Source: CAYSUS01 sp964434165 (lineage in GTDB: Bacteria; Planctomycetota; Planctomycetia; Pirellulales; Thermoguttaceae). Taken from it: DNA of 64,000 nt. The notes under the pieces were generated by a model. The model saw only the letters and a program-made list of their open reading frames with translations. It did no database searches and had not been told where the DNA came from. This document shows, piece by piece, positions 16,634 to 26,579 of this stretch. Every line of letters begins with the position of its first letter. The first letter of the stretch is position 1. Made by a program: the position numbers and the translations under genes. Location: positions 3,097-67,096 of the forward strand of contig CAYSUS010000039.1 of the NCBI GenBank assembly GCA_964434165.1, read 5' to 3'.

Positions 16634-18137
16634 CTGAGCTTTCGCAGATTTCAGCGTGAGTTTTGATAGCGCAAAGAAGACGGGGTTCCTTGTAGACTTC
16701 GCGTGGTTCACGGCGTCACAGACGCGCGCGAAGGACAAGGAGGTCCCCGTCGATGTTTGCGAGCATACCCTCGATCGATCCGATTTTGCAATGCCTGTTG
16801 CCGGCTTTTACCCAGCCGTCGTTTCAGACGCACGTCGAGGTGTTCCTCGGCTGGGTGATGTGTTTGGGCAGACGGACGGAGTACGGCGTGTTCCAGACCG
16901 TTCGGGCCGACACACCGGTCTCTCGAAAGAAGCGGCATCCGTTCGACCGGTTCTACAACTTCTTCAGCCGGTCGGCCTGGACGGTGCAGGGGCTGGCCCA
17001 CGAGGTGGCCGTGGCGATCGTCGTGCGGCTGAACCCTCACGGGCGGTTGCATCTGGCCGTCGACGACACGTTGTTGCACAAGCGGGGCAAACACGTTTAC
17101 GGCTTGGGATGGTTCCGCGATGCGGTGGCCTCCACGGCCAAGCGGGTAGCCACGGCCAGCGGCAACCATTGGGTGGTGATGGGACTGGCCATCCGCATTC
17201 CCGGCACGGACAAGATCTATTGCCTGCCGATCCACGCCAAGCTGCATTTGCCCGGGAAGGGCCAGCCCAGCGAAGCGACCTTGGCCCGAGAGATGCTTCG
17301 GGACGTGCTCGAGTGGTTTCCCGATCGAAAGCTTGTTTTGCTCGGCGACGGGGCCTATTCCACGAAAAACCTGCTGGGCGATTTGGACGAGCGGGTGACC
17401 CACGTGGGCGTGATGCGCAGCGACGCGGCCATCTACGACCCGCAGCCGCCGAAGCAGCCGAAGAGCAAACGGGGACCGAAGCCTCGCAAGGGCCCCCGTC
17501 TGCCTTCCCCCAAGCAAGCCATGAAGAAGGCCGATCGCAATCGAAGCGGCAAGGGACCTTGGGTCTGGCAGGAGGTCGAGGCCACGGCCTACGGTATCTC
17601 GCGCTGTTTGCAGGTCCTCTGCTTCCAAGCGGTGTGGCCGAAGGTGCTCGGCTTGCGTCCGATCCTGGTGGTGCTGGTCCGGGATCCGCAGGGCAAGTTC
17701 AAGGACACGTACTTGTTCACCACCGACCTGACGGCCTCGGCAAGTTGGGTGATCGCCGCGTACGCTCGTCGCTGGAGTATCGAGGTTGCCTTCAAATCGA
17801 GCAAGCAGGTGATGAAGATCGAAGCCCCGCAGCACTGGTGCAGGCAGAGCATCGAAAAGCTCTCGCCCTGGGTGTGGCTGATGCAGAGCGTCGTCGGCCT
17901 CTGGTACATGACCGAAGGCCGCAAACTGCCACAAGCCCGGGCTGCACGCAGGCGTTTCGGAGCGTGGGACACGGAATGGTCGCTTGCACATATGCTCCGC
18001 ATCCTCCGTGCCGCCATCCTCGACAATACAATTACCCCCACGTCGGCCACTAAGGCTGACCTGGAACAATTCATCAAACAACTCGAAACCTACCTAAACC
18101 TGGCTGCGTAAGCAGCCGGATACTTGCGAAAGTTCAG
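16634..18137 (+). mobile_element. IS701/IS4-type insertion sequence, about 1.5 kb
   Basis: The ends carry imperfect inverted repeats. The left starts ctgagctttcgcagat at 16634; the right end, read inward on the other strand, is ctgaactttcgcaagt from 18137. Twelve of the first thirteen bases agree. The four bases just outside each end are identical (ccat at 16630-16633 and 18138-18141), consistent with a target-site duplication. One intact transposase gene fills the element. The intact gene and flanking repeat suggest fairly recent insertion. Confidence 0.78.
16753..18111 (+). CDS. DDE transposase (IS701/IS4-like)
   Basis: A 452-residue intact transposase. The probable DDE triad is Asp104 or 105 (LAVDDTLLHKRG), Asp199 (LGDGAYS) and Glu344 (ARRWSIEVAFKSSKQ); the last motif is the YxxRWxIExxFKxxKQ signature of IS4/IS701-type enzymes. 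A basic, proline-rich insert (about 231-270) separates the second and third residues. The start follows AAGGAGG by about ten bases. It is the sole gene of the element. IS701 versus a related IS4-clan family needs a database comparison. Confidence 0.88.
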   Translation: MFASIPSIDPILQCLLPAFTQPSFQTHVEVFLGWVMCLGRRTEYGVFQTVRADTPVSRKKRHPFDRFYNFFSRSAWTVQGLAHEVAVAIVVRLNPHGRLHLAVDDTLLHKRGKHVYGLGWFRDAVASTAKRVATASGNHWVVMGLAIRIPGTDKIYCLPIHAKLHLPGKGQPSEATLAREMLRDVLEWFPDRKLVLLGDGAYSTKNLLGDLDERVTHVGVMRSDAAIYDPQPPKQPKSKRGPKPRKGPRLPSPKQAMKKADRNRSGKGPWVWQEVEATAYGISRCLQVLCFQAVWPKVLGLRPILVVLVRDPQGKFKDTYLFTTDLTASASWVIAAYARRWSIEVAFKSSKQVMKIEAPQHWCRQSIEKLSPWVWLMQSVVGLWYMTEGRKLPQARAARRRFGAWDTEWSLAHMLRILRAAILDNTITPTSATKADLEQFIKQLETYLNLAA

Positions 18138-18792
18138 CCATCACGAAGCCTCCGAGTACGAAGCACATCGCGAGCAGCGCGCGTGGCAAATCCTCGCGAG
18201 TAACACCTGGCTGGAAACGGGGACCGGTCCCGTTTACCGTCGCTTGGGTCTGCCGGGCGGGCGTATCGTTGCCTCCATGCCAAGTTCTTTGACCGTCTTG
18301 TCGACCCAATCCCTACTGCCGTAAGGCGAGCCGCGGTGGCAGCATCGCCGCAAGGCCCCAAGTTCCGCTTCCGTCTCCGGTTCGTTTACGTACTGCAGCC
18401 ACCTGCGAGGCCGCGGGAGCGGCCAATTTGCAAGGGGCGAAAAGGGGTCAGGACTTTTTTGGGGCCAAACAAAGGGTCCTGACCCCTCTTGTCGCCTCAA
18501 GAATCGTCGCCCGGCCAGGCATGGCGGTGCACAGGGGGGCACGCGGGGCGTCGGGAGAGAATGGGACACAAAGCGTTAGCAAGGAGGAATTTGGCACGCC
18601 ACAGCACACCCACCCACGACCCCGCAGAAGTACACTGGAACCAACCCTCTTCGTAAACACTCTCGGCCGCTAATTTCCCCCAAACCGTGTGTGCTACGCC
18701 ACATGCGGAGTTCGCATATAATGCGATTAGAGCGAAGGACAAAATGCGCACGAGATGCCACGACCATTGAAGCCCATGAATGTTCGCGACAT
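18138..18792. other. Intergenic region between IS and island
   Basis: There is no convincing gene here. The stretch becomes AT-richer from about 18590, marking the move into the lower-GC island. It contains the inverted repeat at 18440-18490. I searched by eye for a copy of the tRNA-Arg 3' end that would mark a left attachment site and found none. Confidence 0.5.
18440..18490. repeat. Inverted repeat AGGGGTCAGGAC ... GTCCTGACCCCT
   Basis: The arms aaggggtcaggac and gtcctgacccctctt surround a loop of about 22 bases. The core GGGGTCAGGAC resembles the arms of the 12386-12463 element. Such palindromes are dispersed in planctomycete genomes in my recollection and may be mobilised by REP-associated transposases. 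None of those enzymes is in this window. Confidence 0.6.
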
Positions 18793-20025
18793 TTACTTGT
18801 TCTCAATCATCTTAATAAATTCCTCGGCAGCATCTCTAACCAATTCCTCGTTATCCTCGTTCGCAGTCCTGCGAAGCAACTCTATGGCATCCGCCGACTT
18901 GTTCGCCGCAATTCCCTTGATCGCTCGCACGCGAACAAGAGGATTTGGATGAGTCAAGGCGGCTTTGAGAGCATCAAAGGCTACCTCGACGAACTCCTCC
19001 CTGCCCGACAATTCGCAGACGTAATCGGCAGCGTCTGCTGCCTTTCCTCGATGTTTCTTCAATTCTTCAAGCAGAAGTTTTAGTCCAGGCTCGTCATTTC
19101 CTGAAATCGATGCATGTGCGAACGCAGCTGCCAGCCGAACACTTCTATCATCCTCATCCAGCATAGTTCGTAGCTTCGGCAGGGCTTTTTCTGCATTGGG
19201 GCCGATTCTACCAAGTGCGACCGCGACGTCGGCCCGAAGTAGTATCCAGCCGCCGGCGTCGGCGGAAACAGATTCGCCACGAAGCTCTGTACTGTCAAGT
19301 AGGGGGATGAGTTCGGGAACAAGGCCCTTCGCCACAGCACCTTGACGGCCGATGCCCCGAACGCCTGCTGCCTTGACGCTAGGATCATCATCTCTAATCG
19401 CTCGCCGAAACGCACGAAGAGCCGCTTGGTCGTTCATCGACACCGCAGAAAGAGTTCTGACTGCATAAAGTCGGACAAGGCTATCCTCGTCCTTCGCCAG
19501 GCGCACCAATGTCGGAATCGAATCCCTTGCCCTCTCTCCCAATGCCCTCAATATCTGGAGTCCCCGAATTTGCGAGTTTTGGTCTTCCGTACTGCTTAGG
19601 AACTTGCACACAAGACTCACCACTTCGGGCGAACCGACGCGCTGAAGTGCATTCGCCGCATAGTCGCCAACGGTCGGTGGGCTGGCGGTCACGAAAGCAG
19701 GAAATCGCTCTGCGTCGCGTTCATCTCCCAAGTGTTCAATCAATGCAACGATTGCCTGATCATCTATCAATTTCTGATCCCCCATCCACAGTGCAGCCGC
19801 GCCAGCAGCAACGGCGTCTTCATTATCCAGCAAGTTAATGGCGCGCTCGATAGACATGTCCTGTGCTGTTGCAACATTGCATGCAGACCAATTCGCGACG
19901 AACCCCGCCAACAACACAAATGCCCACCCGCGCACCAGATGGAAACACCGGCCTTCCGTTAGGTCATTACATTGAGACAACCGAATCGCCAGGCGACGAA
20001 AGCCCACGCCAATGTGCAGGTGCAT
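18793..20025 (-). CDS. Exported HEAT-repeat protein (putative partner/immunity of the RHS protein)
   Basis: A 410-residue protein starting 12 bases after the RHS stop codon, so the two are probably co-transcribed. A hydrophobic segment near 33-52 (AFVLLAGFVANWSACNVATAQ) looks like a signal peptide or membrane anchor. The rest is tandem two-helix HEAT/PBS-lyase-like units of about 30-38 residues, for example DSLVRLYAVRTLSAVS, DPSVKAAGVRGIGRQ, DRSVRLAAAFAHASI and NPLVRVRAIKGIAANK. HEAT repeats are binding scaffolds with no activity of their own. Placement behind a putative toxin makes an immunity or binding role reasonable but unproven. Base composition is lower in GC than the chromosomal flanks. 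Confidence 0.75.
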   Translation of the reverse strand: MHLHIGVGFRRLAIRLSQCNDLTEGRCFHLVRGWAFVLLAGFVANWSACNVATAQDMSIERAINLLDNEDAVAAGAAALWMGDQKLIDDQAIVALIEHLGDERDAERFPAFVTASPPTVGDYAANALQRVGSPEVVSLVCKFLSSTEDQNSQIRGLQILRALGERARDSIPTLVRLAKDEDSLVRLYAVRTLSAVSMNDQAALRAFRRAIRDDDPSVKAAGVRGIGRQGAVAKGLVPELIPLLDSTELRGESVSADAGGWILLRADVAVALGRIGPNAEKALPKLRTMLDEDDRSVRLAAAFAHASISGNDEPGLKLLLEELKKHRGKAADAADYVCELSGREEFVEVAFDALKAALTHPNPLVRVRAIKGIAANKSADAIELLRRTANEDNEELVRDAAEEFIKMIENK

Positions 20026-20037
20026 TGCTCTGAAACC

Positions 20038-23000
20038 CTATAGGGGGAAAGGAACCTCTGGAAACGGTGGACATTTGCCGCTCACTTTCAGATCGGGACA
20101 CAAATGACCACAGCTAAAGCACACCCCAGCTTTTTTGAATGCGTCGTAAAACGGCTCCGCATCAGCGAAATCAGGTGGGTAGAGATGTTCAGCTTGCGCC
20201 TGATAAGCAGGTGTTTCCATTTTCATGCATGCCTCGCAACTGCCGCCTCCTGGCCGTGGAAACGGAGGATTCTTCCCCGTGAAGGGCTTGTCCTTACAGT
20301 CGCACTTGTTCTCGCCCAGATACTGATCAAGATGAACAGCTTCGTGGATAAATAGCGCCTCAATCGCGACCAACGGTTGCCCCTTAAGCTTCGCGCTGTC
20401 CAAGCACATGTGCGGGTAGCCGTTGTTTCCCACCCAGTAAGCCATTCCCCACGCTTTGCCGGGACAGTCGCCACAGAAAATGTTAGCGTGACACTCGATC
20501 GCCCGCTTGACTGCGGGGTGCAGAGATTTCGCAGAATCTGGCTGACTCTTGATCCATTTCAGAAAGGAAGCGCAATTCGAGGTTATGGGCTTCAAGAGGT
20601 CCGGACCGGATGGGATATCAGCGCCGAACGGTGGCAACGGCTCCATAAGGTCGGGCGGTTCGATTGCAATGACCGGGACATCGATCTCGATCGGAACAGG
20701 ATTCCATATGGTTGTTGGCCGATCCTGAAGTCCAAGAGCATCGCTACGATGCAGCGGCCGTGACGAAGCAAATCGATACAGATTCCACTGACGGGCTCGA
20801 TACGCAATCGGATCTCTGTTCAAGAACGAACCGAGCTCCGCGTGGTAGAAACGACGTCGCATGCAGTAAAGGCGCGACTTTAGATCGATACTTCTGCAGG
20901 TGAACAGATAGGTCCAGTCATAGCCTGAAGTGGTATCCAACCCAAAACCAGTGGTTAAGGGTAGCGCCTGCCCATACGCGGAGTGCGCGAACCGCTGTTG
21001 GGCACTTCCAGCAGAATCAAGCAATGCGGTGACGTTAAACATTACGTCTTGCAGTGAATATAGCCTTTCGCCGATAGCTGGTCGATCTCGCAAAATCAGT
21101 TCATCAATGTAGCGGAGGCCCCACACATACTGACGATCAACTTGTGTGCTGCCAGTTCCACTTGATGAAGGCGCAGTCACTTCTCGTTCTTCGAGTGACC
21201 GCCATTGAACACTAAAGTAATAAGCACGAGCTTCACCATCGGCGATCTGCGCGGTGCGACGATTCAGGCCATCGTACCGATTCAGCTGGACGAAGCTCAG
21301 CCCGTCATCGAGCTTGACGAGCCGGTTCCAGGCGTCCCATGTACCCTGATACGTCTGGGGCATCTCCTTCGGCTGCGGGATGACCGTCATGTTGCCGTTG
21401 CGGTCATACTCGGGCGTGGCCCACTGTTGACCAACGGTGCGGGCGATTTGGGTGATCTCGTTCACCCGATTGTGCAGCCGCTGCTGATCGAGCGTCTGGT
21501 CGGCGTCGGCCTGATCGTTCTGGGTGAAGTTCCGCCAGTTGCCGGTGGCGTCGAGATGCCAGCCTTGCTGGAGCGTGGGCGATTCGATGGCCGTGTTGTT
21601 ATCCACGAGGCGGCCACGGTGGAACTTCTTCAAACGGTGCAGGCCATCGTATTCGTAGAGTTCATCAAAATCCTTGCCGTAGCTCTTGGCGACGAGGTCT
21701 TCGCGGTAGGTGCGGTTCGATGCGCGGTCGTAGCCATACTTCAGGTGAACCAGTGCGCTGCCAGGGCTGCTGCCGGATGAACTCGACGAACTACTCGATG
21801 ACACGTCAGTCCGCTGCCAGAGCAGCTCGATGATCCGGCCGTAGCGGTCCAGGCCCGCGTAGCGGTTCGCCCCAGGGCCAGTCGCCAAGTTGTACTCAAT
21901 GCCTGGCTCGGGGTACTCGACCGTGACAAACGAGTTCAAGCCGAGGTAGGCATAACGGCAGACGTCCGTGCCATCGAACCGCAGCGTGCGGATGCGCGAG
22001 AGCTTGTCGGCGTGCGTGGCATCGTAGAGGTAATCGAGCACGCGGCCGTTGGGGTACGTCATGCTCGTTTGACGGACAGTGTTGGCGCTGCCGTCGGCGT
22101 AGCCGTACTGCACCTTGGGCGTGGTGCCCGTGTTCACCGCGCCGGCGTGCTCCTGGTACTGCTCGGCAAGCTGGGCGAAGCTGTTGTAGACGTTTTGGAC
22201 TTCGTTGACCGGCGTGGTTCCAGCCACGTCGCCGTAACTGGTGATTTTCTCGACCAACCCGCGAACTTCATACGTTTGCCCAATCCGCCGGATGGCACCG
22301 TCCACGCCCGCGGCGAGCGTGGTCACGGAGTCGGCCGTCTGGCGGCCGAGGCCATCGAACGCATACTCGTGAACAGAGCCATTCTGATCGCGCATCTGTT
22401 TGCGCTGCTGCAGACGGTTCCAGGCGAAGGTCACGCGGTCGGCCGAATCGGCGGCGTCGGGATAGATTTCCGCACGGAGCAGGCTATTGGAGGCAACGTC
22501 GTTCTCGCCCAGGGAGACGCCATGCTCATAGCGAGTGACCTGGTTGCCGGTGTCGAGATTGACCGCTACGAGTTCTTTGAGGAGCGAGCCTGGACCGTGA
22601 ATAAATTCGGTGACCACATTCTGTTCACTGCCCGGACAGAAGCAGGCGGGATCGGAAGCGGCGACGTAGTTCTGAATCGTCCGCACCGTGCGGCCGGCGT
22701 CATCCGCGTAGGAACGGTTGACCATGCCGGCCGGGTCGGTGGTCTCGAACGCCTCGCCCCGCTCATTATACGCCGTGAAGCTGACCAGCACCTCGTTCAC
22801 GGATTCCGGCGGCGACTCGGGCCGCTCCGGTGGGCCGGCATTGTCGTTGGTGCCATAATTGGCGCTGGCAACCATACGGCCAATGCCATCCTGCCACATG
22901 GCGACATAGGTATCGCGGCTCTTCGGCTCGGAAGCCGACGCACCTTGCAGTGGACCGGTGCCGGTGGCGTTGTCCCAGCGCTGACGCGTGGTGGTGAAGA

Positions 23001-26000
23001 TGACGTTACTGGCGGCGTCGTACTGCGGCACGACCTGCTCGAAGATCAGGTCGCCCGCGACCGAATCGGGCGTGACGACGCCGGAGGGGTTGTAGCCAAC
23101 GTAGCGGGTTGTGGGGCGACCGATGCCATCGAAAACGGTCTTTGAGAATGCTTGGCTGCCAGCCGGCAGGGTGCAAATCACATGGCCCGAGGCATCGTGC
23201 CACGTGTTGTCGACCAGACTGTTTCCGATGGAGCCGGTCGCCGGGTTCACGGCGAAACGGATCGTCTGGTAGACCTGTCCCCGATTGTCGAACTTGGCTT
23301 CGTTGCGGGCGACAAGGTTACCGCCGCCAGTGGTATCGCGGCGGTCGGTGCGGATCACCTGGTCGAGGTTGTCGTAAGTCAAATCCTCGTAGAAATCTTC
23401 CTCGCCATCGGTGACAATGCGGCGGTTACGGAAGTCGTACTCGTAGTCGGTGACCCGCGTCGTGGCAGCGTCAACGTGCTCAGTTTCCTGTGTCAGGTTG
23501 CCATCGCCGCCAGCCGAGCCTCCGTCATAGACGATGCCCGTGACTTGGACCATGTTGTTGCCAGGCGCGCCGCCGCCGGTGGGGTCGTCATCGGTCGCTC
23601 CATTGTCGTTGGTGCCGATCCAGGTTGAAATCGCCAGCCCACGCACGTCGAACACGATCCGGTCGATGGTGCCCGTGGGGTCCACGGTTCGGTTCCGCCG
23701 CCCCATGACGTCGTAGCCGAACAGCGCTTCGTCATAGTTGACGCCGACCGCACCCGTGCCGCTGGCTGGGATGCGATGGTAGACGCGCTGGGCGATCAGT
23801 TGCTGGTGGTCGTTATAGAGGCTCTGCGACCAGCGAATCCAGGAGGACTGCGGGAAGCAATCACTCGCGGATAGTGGGCCGGGGCTTTCCACCGTGCCGG
23901 CGTCCGGCACGAGGCATTCGCACGGACTGGACGCCGCGCAGTCCCGGACGGCCACGATGGAATCGCGCACGCGGCCGTCCTCGCTGGTCCGCTCAATGGA
24001 CACCGGATTGACGAGAACATAGGCATAGTCAGGACCGGTCCCGATGGCGTACCCTTGCCCGCCAAGAACTTCATTCTCAAGGTCACGATACACCGACCAA
24101 GCGGCCGTGCGAACTGATTGGCCATTGACGATATGCGACGGTCCCAACGACCGGACCGTCCGCCCAAGCGCGTCGTGCTCGAAATCGCTGACCAGATTCA
24201 AGCCGCCGGCCGAGGGCGTCGACCAGCCCGAGGGGAGCGTTACCTTCGCTCCGTCAACGTCGCTGATTTGCTGGACGAGCGCGCCGGTCGGCAGATCGTA
24301 AGACCAAAAGGTGATGAAGCCGCGTGGATCGCGCCTCCAGATGAGATTGTTCTCTTCGTCGAAGATCTCGGTGATCGTATCGGTCGTGCCGGGACCGTTC
24401 TGGCCAGTGGGAACCACCGGCAGTGTTGTCGTTTTCTGCTCGATTTGCGCCGTGCCGCTGAACCAGGTATAGGCGAAGCTGGTCGTAATCGCCCCGGTTC
24501 CGTCGTCGTGCCGAAAGCGGGTCGATTCGGCGACGGGATAGACGGTCACCTCGCCGGCGGGGCGCTCAATGTACTTGATCTCGGTCTGCTTGATCGGCGC
24601 TCCGCCCGTCCCCTCGGTGAGCTTGCGGAACTGGACGTAACCCGCCGCGCCGCCAGGTGTAGTGGGAGTCGCCGTGGTCGTGGCGTAGTAGTCGGTACGA
24701 TGGATCAGGCCGGCACTGGCCTTCAGGACCACGCCGAGGTCGGCTTGGCCTTCGTCGTAACTTTCGACGGCCGACGGGCTGGCGTGCAAAATCTCGTGGG
24801 CATCGTCGTCGAACCGGTGATACGCAACCCAACGATCACTCCCCGACACGAGGTCGGTGAGCATCGTCTGGCCGATGTAGTTGTTGTACGTGACCAACTG
24901 GCTGCCGTCGGGACGCGTCTCCGTCACCTTCAGCTTCCAGTGGTTGTAATCGTCGCTGTGGGCGCTGGTCTGATAGGCGAACGTGTAAGTAAACAATCCG
25001 CCCTGCGTCACGGACTTGGTGACTCGCTGGTCGCCGTCGTACTCGAAGTAATTGTCCGCGTACTTGGCGACCTGCGCGTCGGTCGTCAGGAAGGGATCGG
25101 CCACTTGCGGGTCGCGTTTGAGCCGTTCGAAAGCTTTTGGATCGAGCGCGTATTTGAGGCCGTGCTCGAAGCCGTTTGCCTCGCCAGCCTTGTAGTATCG
25201 ATAGTAGCTCGTTTCATGGTCAACCCACGTCGTGCCGACAAGCAATTGCTCGGTCGCCGTCTTCAGATCGCCCAGACTGCCGTGTTCCTCGCCGCTGCCG
25301 TAGTATGTGTAGACCATGCGGCGGATGCCGACAGTCGGATTCGTGGAACGCTCGAACGTGGCCGACTTGAGCTTGCCGGCGTTTTCGCCAGACGAGTAAT
25401 ACTCGAAGGCGTTGGAATCCGTCGTGGCCTTGCCGTCTTGGGTGACCGTGTGGCTGATCCGATCGATCTGGCCGCTCGGCGTCAATTGGGCGACGCTACT
25501 CTGTCGGGCGTTGGAGTAGAGAACCTTGTCGAATTCGCCTTCTTCCGTGAAATACCACACGTCGCCGTTACAGTCGGCGAAGATGAAGCGGCAGATGCCG
25601 TAGTCGAATCGCAATGTCTGCTTCGCACCGTTCTGCGGCTGGTAGCTGCCGCCCGATTCGGTAAACCAATAAGCCGTGCAAAGATCGAAGACGACGGCGA
25701 TCTCGCCAATTGTGCATTGCGAGAGATAAGGCAAGCTGCCGCTAACCCAGTTGTAGCCTTGGGGCGAACCGAATTCGCCGACCGAGGAGCCTTGCAGCCA
25801 GCGGCTGGAATACTTCGCCCCAAGACCACCAACGGTCGATGGAGGCCCAGGCTGCTTGACCTGCGCCGCGCCAGTGTGCGGGCAAACGCCCGTCTCGCCG
25901 CCGCATTCGCAACCGCACTCTTCGCACTTGGGGGCTGTGCGATCCGGCGTGCCCCGGCAAGGCACGCTGGGTTGGCAACTCGAACTGCTGCTGGAGGAGC

Positions 26001-26478
26001 CGGAACCGCTCGATGAACCGCTGCTGGAAGAACCACTGCCCGAGGAGGAGCTGGAACCGGATGAACTGCCGCTGGAACTCGATGAAGAAGAGGACGGCCC
26101 AGAGGAACTGCCGCTGGAACTCGACGAACCGCTGGAACTGGATGACGATGAGGAAGGGCCCGAGGAACTTCCGGATGATGAACTGCCAGACGACGAAATA
26201 CCCGACGACGAGCCGATGGACGAAGAACCTGAACTGCTCGGACCCGACGAAGATGGACCGCTGGACGAAGGGGCGCTCGACGAAGACGAATCGGGAGGGC
26301 CTGACGACGAGGAGCTTGAGCTACTGGAGGAAGACGAGCTTGAACTGCTCGAAGAAGATGAACTCGACGCGTCCGAACTGGAGCCCGAGGACGAACTGCC
26401 CGAAGACGACTCCCAATAGCTGGAACTCGAGGAGTTTTCCCCACCGGAGGAACTGGGATCGGGCATACTGGATGACAT
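20038..26478 (-). CDS. RHS-repeat protein with poly-serine N-terminus and C-terminal putative zinc metallopeptidase
   Basis: A 2146-residue protein. Residues 1-165 are almost pure Ser/Gly/Pro with a SSSMPDPSSSGGEN start shared with the second effector. A cysteine-rich segment (CEECGCECGGETGVCPHTG) follows, then many YD/RHS repeats, interrupted near 1565 by another Ser tract. The RHS-associated core sits near 1865-1910 (YCMRRRFYHAELGSFLNRDP, then NLYRF and DALGL). The roughly 235 residues after the core are unrelated to RHS. They hold HEAVHLDQY at about 2045-2053, an HExxH zinc-metallopeptidase signature, plus Cys-rich loops (CDCKDK, GSCEACMK, CFSCGHLC). This is polymorphic-toxin architecture. 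ATG 26478 is chosen because it lies in the duplicated leader after GGGGCGAG and matches the other cassette. Confidence 0.85.
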   Translation of the reverse strand: MSSSMPDPSSSGGENSSSSSYWESSSGSSSSGSSSDASSSSSSSSSSSSSSSSSSSSSSGPPDSSSSSAPSSSGPSSSGPSSSGSSSIGSSSGISSSGSSSSGSSSGPSSSSSSSSGSSSSSGSSSGPSSSSSSSSGSSSGSSSSSGSGSSSSGSSSGSGSSSSSSSCQPSVPCRGTPDRTAPKCEECGCECGGETGVCPHTGAAQVKQPGPPSTVGGLGAKYSSRWLQGSSVGEFGSPQGYNWVSGSLPYLSQCTIGEIAVVFDLCTAYWFTESGGSYQPQNGAKQTLRFDYGICRFIFADCNGDVWYFTEEGEFDKVLYSNARQSSVAQLTPSGQIDRISHTVTQDGKATTDSNAFEYYSSGENAGKLKSATFERSTNPTVGIRRMVYTYYGSGEEHGSLGDLKTATEQLLVGTTWVDHETSYYRYYKAGEANGFEHGLKYALDPKAFERLKRDPQVADPFLTTDAQVAKYADNYFEYDGDQRVTKSVTQGGLFTYTFAYQTSAHSDDYNHWKLKVTETRPDGSQLVTYNNYIGQTMLTDLVSGSDRWVAYHRFDDDAHEILHASPSAVESYDEGQADLGVVLKASAGLIHRTDYYATTTATPTTPGGAAGYVQFRKLTEGTGGAPIKQTEIKYIERPAGEVTVYPVAESTRFRHDDGTGAITTSFAYTWFSGTAQIEQKTTTLPVVPTGQNGPGTTDTITEIFDEENNLIWRRDPRGFITFWSYDLPTGALVQQISDVDGAKVTLPSGWSTPSAGGLNLVSDFEHDALGRTVRSLGPSHIVNGQSVRTAAWSVYRDLENEVLGGQGYAIGTGPDYAYVLVNPVSIERTSEDGRVRDSIVAVRDCAASSPCECLVPDAGTVESPGPLSASDCFPQSSWIRWSQSLYNDHQQLIAQRVYHRIPASGTGAVGVNYDEALFGYDVMGRRNRTVDPTGTIDRIVFDVRGLAISTWIGTNDNGATDDDPTGGGAPGNNMVQVTGIVYDGGSAGGDGNLTQETEHVDAATTRVTDYEYDFRNRRIVTDGEEDFYEDLTYDNLDQVIRTDRRDTTGGGNLVARNEAKFDNRGQVYQTIRFAVNPATGSIGNSLVDNTWHDASGHVICTLPAGSQAFSKTVFDGIGRPTTRYVGYNPSGVVTPDSVAGDLIFEQVVPQYDAASNVIFTTTRQRWDNATGTGPLQGASASEPKSRDTYVAMWQDGIGRMVASANYGTNDNAGPPERPESPPESVNEVLVSFTAYNERGEAFETTDPAGMVNRSYADDAGRTVRTIQNYVAASDPACFCPGSEQNVVTEFIHGPGSLLKELVAVNLDTGNQVTRYEHGVSLGENDVASNSLLRAEIYPDAADSADRVTFAWNRLQQRKQMRDQNGSVHEYAFDGLGRQTADSVTTLAAGVDGAIRRIGQTYEVRGLVEKITSYGDVAGTTPVNEVQNVYNSFAQLAEQYQEHAGAVNTGTTPKVQYGYADGSANTVRQTSMTYPNGRVLDYLYDATHADKLSRIRTLRFDGTDVCRYAYLGLNSFVTVEYPEPGIEYNLATGPGANRYAGLDRYGRIIELLWQRTDVSSSSSSSSSGSSPGSALVHLKYGYDRASNRTYREDLVAKSYGKDFDELYEYDGLHRLKKFHRGRLVDNNTAIESPTLQQGWHLDATGNWRNFTQNDQADADQTLDQQRLHNRVNEITQIARTVGQQWATPEYDRNGNMTVIPQPKEMPQTYQGTWDAWNRLVKLDDGLSFVQLNRYDGLNRRTAQIADGEARAYYFSVQWRSLEEREVTAPSSSGTGSTQVDRQYVWGLRYIDELILRDRPAIGERLYSLQDVMFNVTALLDSAGSAQQRFAHSAYGQALPLTTGFGLDTTSGYDWTYLFTCRSIDLKSRLYCMRRRFYHAELGSFLNRDPIAYRARQWNLYRFASSRPLHRSDALGLQDRPTTIWNPVPIEIDVPVIAIEPPDLMEPLPPFGADIPSGPDLLKPITSNCASFLKWIKSQPDSAKSLHPAVKRAIECHANIFCGDCPGKAWGMAYWVGNNGYPHMCLDSAKLKGQPLVAIEALFIHEAVHLDQYLGENKCDCKDKPFTGKNPPFPRPGGGSCEACMKMETPAYQAQAEHLYPPDFADAEPFYDAFKKAGVCFSCGHLCPDLKVSGKCPPFPEVPFPL

Positions 26479-26579
26479 CAACTCGCCCCTATGGATCAGA
26501 CAAACACGGCACTCCGAACGGAGGATGGCGAAACACAATTCGGCGATTCTCACGAGTATAGCGATTCCCGCAAGACGCG
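26210..26579 (-). repeat. Effector leader repeat, copy A (RHS gene)
   Basis: Positions 26411-26579 are identical over 169 bases to 29256-29424. The similarity continues with scattered substitutions through the poly-serine coding region to about 26210. The block covers the -10 region, the leader, start codon and first serine-rich codons. Outside it the two genes differ completely. Confidence 0.88.

Noticed and set aside
18576..18806. Short frames upstream of the HEAT-repeat gene's end
   Set aside because: They overlap the 3' end of a supported gene or lack ribosome-binding sites and motifs.
25856..26419. Acidic Glu/Leu/Asp-rich frame opposite the RHS start
   Set aside because: It is the complement of poly-serine codons; the same kind of frame appears opposite each Ser tract (for example 33596-34186).
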